This document shows positions 14,017 through 16,606 of a stretch of DNA of 16,606 nucleotides, piece by piece. Each line of letters opens with the position of its first letter. Within the stretch, counting starts at the first letter, position 1. The stretch is taken from assembly GCA_947260045.1 (NCBI GenBank), contig CAMYOP010000025.1, positions 1-16,606 of the forward strand, written 5' to 3'. Source of the stretch: an uncultured Desulfobulbaceae bacterium. Its GTDB lineage: Bacteria; Desulfobacterota; Desulfobulbia; Desulfobulbales; Desulfobulbaceae. A model generated the notes under the pieces. That model was given only the letters and a program-made list of their open reading frames with translations, was not told the origin of the DNA and did not search any database. The position numbers and the translations under genes are program-made.

Positions 14017-15270
14017 ATGTTTCACGTTTTGATTGCAGAAGATAGTAAATTGTTTGGCTCTGTCCTTGTAAGGACAATTGAAAAAAGACTGCCTGATTTT
14101 AAAGCACATTGGGTGGAAACCTACCAGGAAACAGAAGAACTGTTAGCTGAATCAAATATCGAATTTTTTGTTGCTCTGCTCGATCTAAACCTTCCAGATG
14201 CTCCTCAAGGTGAAGTGGTTGATCTTGTTCTGACTCAGGATATTCCAGCCATTGTTTTCACCTCAGATATCAGTGATGAGGCAAGGGACCGAATCTGGGC
14301 AAAAAATGTGGCAGATTATGTTTTCAAGGAGGGAGAGCAATCCATAGATTATATTATTTCTTTATTAAATCGACTGCGTCGAAATCAGAACATTAAAGTT
14401 CTGGTTGTCGATGACTCTCTTTTTTCCAGAAAAATAATCAAAGACCTCTTAACGATACATCAATATATCATCTATGAAAGCAGTGATGGCCTTGAAGCCC
14501 TGGAAATTCTCAAAAATAATCAAGACATACAAATGGTGATCACCGATTATAACATGCCTGAAATGGATGGGTTTGAGCTGACCAAAGAGATTCGGAATAG
14601 CCATGGTCGGGATGAGGTTTCCATTATTGGCCTTTCTGGCGAAGGAAGCAGTATGATGTCTGCTCGTTTTATAAAATATGGTGCCAATGATTTTATTAAT
14701 AAGCCATTTTTGCAGGAAGAATTTTATTGTCGCATTTCCCAGGCAATTGAGATGATAGAAAATGTTAATAAAATTAAAGACATGTCAAATAAAGATTTTT
14801 TGACAGGCCTTTATAATCGTCGTTTCTTTTTTGATTCAGGCGAGAAGCTGTTTGCATCAAGCAAAAGAAAGCACACCACTACCACCATAGCTATGCTTGA
14901 TATTGATTATTTTAAAAAGATTAACGACACCTATGGGCATGATGCTGGTGACGAAGTATTGCGTAATTTATCCAAACTACTGAGTACTCGTTTTCGCGAA
15001 ACAGATATCGTGGCTCGTTTTGGTGGTGAGGAATTTTGTCTGCTTATGACCAGCATGGAATCGGAAAGTACTTTTAAAATTTTTGATGACTTACGAAAGA
15101 GTATAGAAAAAAACTCTGTGCAGGTAGAAGACCAAACCATTTGTTTTACAGTGAGTATTGGCGTTTGTACCAGGCACAGAAATAGTTTGGCTGAAATGAT
15201 AAAAATAGCTGATTTGATGCTTTACAACGCAAAAGAACAGGGACGTAACCGAGTGATACTAGATGTTTAG
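14017..15270 (+). CDS. REC-REC-GGDEF response regulator diguanylate cyclase (PleD-like)
   Basis: A 417-residue cytoplasmic signalling protein that should make cyclic di-GMP from two GTP when phosphorylated. The first receiver spans about 1-120 with acidic E8/D9, acceptor D56 (ALLDLNLPD) and a K104 near the conserved lysine position. The second spans about 126-245 with D132/D133, acceptor D177 (VITDYNMPEMDGF) and K229. The GGDEF domain spans about 258-417 with DFLTGLYNRR, the metal-binding D295-I-D, and the active site GGEEF at 336-340. RETD at 327-330, five residues before it, is an intact product-inhibition I-site. Domain order matches PleD. Both receivers keep their acceptor. GGAG lies six bases before the ATG at 14017, which beats in-frame ATG 14011 and TTG 14005. 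cheA starts 62 bp downstream. Confidence 0.95.
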   Translation: MFHVLIAEDSKLFGSVLVRTIEKRLPDFKAHWVETYQETEELLAESNIEFFVALLDLNLPDAPQGEVVDLVLTQDIPAIVFTSDISDEARDRIWAKNVADYVFKEGEQSIDYIISLLNRLRRNQNIKVLVVDDSLFSRKIIKDLLTIHQYIIYESSDGLEALEILKNNQDIQMVITDYNMPEMDGFELTKEIRNSHGRDEVSIIGLSGEGSSMMSARFIKYGANDFINKPFLQEEFYCRISQAIEMIENVNKIKDMSNKDFLTGLYNRRFFFDSGEKLFASSKRKHTTTTIAMLDIDYFKKINDTYGHDAGDEVLRNLSKLLSTRFRETDIVARFGGEEFCLLMTSMESESTFKIFDDLRKSIEKNSVQVEDQTICFTVSIGVCTRHRNSLAEMIKIADLMLYNAKEQGRNRVILDV

Positions 15271-15332
15271 ACAAAGACCTGATGGACATCTGTTTGCGCC
15301 TCATGAAATAGAACTGACATTGGTAAATAACC

Positions 15333-16606
15333 ATGAAAGATTCTGAAAATATTCAGATATATGTTGATGAGTCTCTTGAACACCTTGCCGACATTGAAAA
15401 TGATCTCCTCCAGATTGAACAACTCGGTGCAGACATTGATGAGGGTCTGGTCAATAAAGTTTTTCGCACAGCTCATTCCATTAAAGGTGGAGCAGGGTTC
15501 CTTGGATATGGTGTAATCCGTGAATTGGCTCATAAGATGGAAAATATTCTCGGCTTGTTTCGTAGTAAAAAACTGGAACCAGATGCGGCCATTATCAATG
15601 TCTTGCTCCAAGCTGCCGATAAGCTGAACAGTCTTATTAATAATGTTGAAGAAAGTAATGATGCTGATGTAGCCGAACTGGTTGATCAGCTTGAAAACTT
15701 AGCACTAGGTGAGAAAAGGGAAATCAAAAAACCTGAACCTGTTTTGATAAAAGAGCAGGTCACGATACCTGCAATTAAAGCAAAAAAGAAACTGCCCAAC
15801 AAAGAAGCCCGTCAAGTTGAAAAGTCTCAAGTACTCCAGGCTCCTGCCCAAGGAAAATCGAAAAAGAAAATTCAACCTAAAGGGAGCGGCTTTGAGTCCA
15901 GTCTGCGCGTTAATATACAGCTTTTGGACACCCTCATGGGCTTGGCTGGCGAACTGGTTCTCAGTCGTAATCAGCTTGTAAAGTCCATGGCTAAGAGAGA
16001 TTATGAGGCAGCCGAGCATGTAACCCAGCGCATTGATCTTATTACGACTGATTTACAGGAATCGCTGATGCTTACCAGAATGCAACCGCTTGGTACTGTT
16101 TTTCAGAGATTTACCAGGCAGGTACGTGATCAGGTTGTCTCCCTTGGCAAGCAAGCTGAGTTGATCATAGAGGGGGAAGATGTTGAGCTCGATAAAACTA
16201 TTATCGAGGCCATCAGTGACCCTTTGACTCACCTGGTCCGTAATGCCATTGATCACGGTATCGAGTTGCCTGATGAGCGCAAAAAGATTGGAAAAGATCC
16301 ATCTGGGAAAGTCGTGATACGAGCTTATCACGAGGCAGGTCAAGTGTTTTTGGAAATTCAGGATGACGGCAGGGGGATGGACGGAAATGTAATGGTGGAG
16401 AAAGCAGAAGAAAAAGGCTTGCTGACTCCTGAGCAAATTCGTCTGATGACAGAAAAAGATAAGTTGGACCTGATTTTCCTCCCAGGATTTACCACCGCCA
16501 CGGCTGTAACCGACATTTCCGGTCGAGGCGTCGGCATGGATGTCGTCAAGACCAACCTGGACAGACTGGGTGGGCAAATAGAGATTCTTTCCTGGCCTGG
16601 ACAGGG
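15333..16606 (+). CDS. cheA: Chemotaxis histidine kinase CheA, 5' part
   Basis: The first 424 codons of a CheA that runs off the window. CheA phosphorylates CheY in response to chemoreceptors. The HPt (P1) domain covers about 1-105, with the phosphorylated H48 in TAHSIKGGAGFLGY. A Lys/Pro-rich linker covers about 125-185, with no recognisable P2 (CheY-docking) domain. The P3 dimerisation helices follow at about 187-255 (LLDTLMGLAGELVLSRNQL). The ATPase domain shows the N-box HLVRNAIDHGIE at 300-311, G1 DDGRGMD at 344-350, the F-box FLPGFTT at 382-388 and G2 GRGVGMDVVKTNL at 397-409. The regulatory P5 domain lies beyond the end. The ribosome site is weak (TTGGTAA). The gene follows the diguanylate cyclase and probably shares its transcript. 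Confidence 0.95.
   Translation, partial: MKDSENIQIYVDESLEHLADIENDLLQIEQLGADIDEGLVNKVFRTAHSIKGGAGFLGYGVIRELAHKMENILGLFRSKKLEPDAAIINVLLQAADKLNSLINNVEESNDADVAELVDQLENLALGEKREIKKPEPVLIKEQVTIPAIKAKKKLPNKEARQVEKSQVLQAPAQGKSKKKIQPKGSGFESSLRVNIQLLDTLMGLAGELVLSRNQLVKSMAKRDYEAAEHVTQRIDLITTDLQESLMLTRMQPLGTVFQRFTRQVRDQVVSLGKQAELIIEGEDVELDKTIIEAISDPLTHLVRNAIDHGIELPDERKKIGKDPSGKVVIRAYHEAGQVFLEIQDDGRGMDGNVMVEKAEEKGLLTPEQIRLMTEKDKLDLIFLPGFTTATAVTDISGRGVGMDVVKTNLDRLGGQIEILSWPGQ

Noticed and set aside
15262..15345. 27-codon ORF between the diguanylate cyclase and cheA.
   Set aside because: No ribosome site, it overlaps both genes, and it has no recognisable feature.
15267..16577. Several long minus-strand open frames (15267-15611, 15705-16019, 16053-16577).
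   Set aside because: They lie opposite cheA, whose HPt and ATPase motifs are unmistakable on the plus strand; the antisense products resemble nothing.
1..16606. CRISPR arrays, tRNA/rRNA genes, insertion sequences, integrases or attachment sites.
   Set aside because: No regular repeats, cloverleaf, transposase or recombinase motifs were seen on either strand; the window looks like stable chromosome.

Overview
The window (about 43% GC by eye) looks like chromosomal DNA from a motile, flagellated Gram-negative anaerobe, most plausibly a deltaproteobacterium of the Desulfobulbales type. The clues are a flagellar late operon carrying csrA and fliW, a Maf/DUF115 glycosyltransferase with TPRs next to a nonulosonate activation gene, an exported FmdE-domain protein, a bacteriohemerythrin, and a REC-REC-GGDEF protein beside cheA. 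The taxonomic assignment is an inference from gene content, not a measured match.

Layout. Positions 1-256 (+) hold the 3' end of a NeuD/PglD-type sugar acetyltransferase, converging on a long minus-strand flagellar block (8481 down to 268). In transcription order the block is: a small flagellar-associated protein of unknown function, flgM (anti-sigma-28), flgN (chaperone), flgK and flgL (hook-filament junction), csrA and fliW (translational control of flagellin), a TPR-bearing Maf/DUF115 protein, and neuA (CMP-nonulosonate synthetase). Two good sigma-28 promoter matches, both with a 16-nt spacer, lie in front of the first gene (8553-8580) and in front of flgK (7067-7094). The first gene's leader also carries two identical GCACGGA heptamers 21 nt apart, the second overlapping the Shine-Dalgarno, which is the arrangement expected of a CsrA operator.

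From 8482 the strand changes. An AT-rich 405-bp spacer holds the divergent promoters of the flagellar operon and of a bacteriohemerythrin (8887-9288, +). Three minus-strand genes follow: a hotdog thioesterase, an exported FmdE-domain protein and a DUF2007-like protein. Next comes a plus-strand pair, a second and shorter DUF115 protein (11227-12537) overlapped by a 90-residue helical protein of unknown function. A minus-strand aldo/keto-reductase-fold protein (12847-13695) appears to have lost its catalytic residues. The window ends with a plus-strand signalling pair: a PleD-like diguanylate cyclase (14017-15270) and the first 424 codons of a CheA kinase with no recognisable P2 domain.

How the genes work together. 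FlgM holds sigma-28 until the hook is complete. FlgN delivers FlgK and FlgL to form the junction. FliW and CsrA set flagellin synthesis. Maf proteins with CMP-nonulosonate (NeuA, NeuD) glycosylate flagellin. CheA and the diguanylate cyclase control flagellar output. No flagellin gene is in the window. Nothing here proves a wholly new system. The best leads are the probable CsrA operator and sigma-28 pair on the late operon, a Ca-loop-like insert in FlgL, the DUF115 and small-protein pair, and the tetrad-less AKR.
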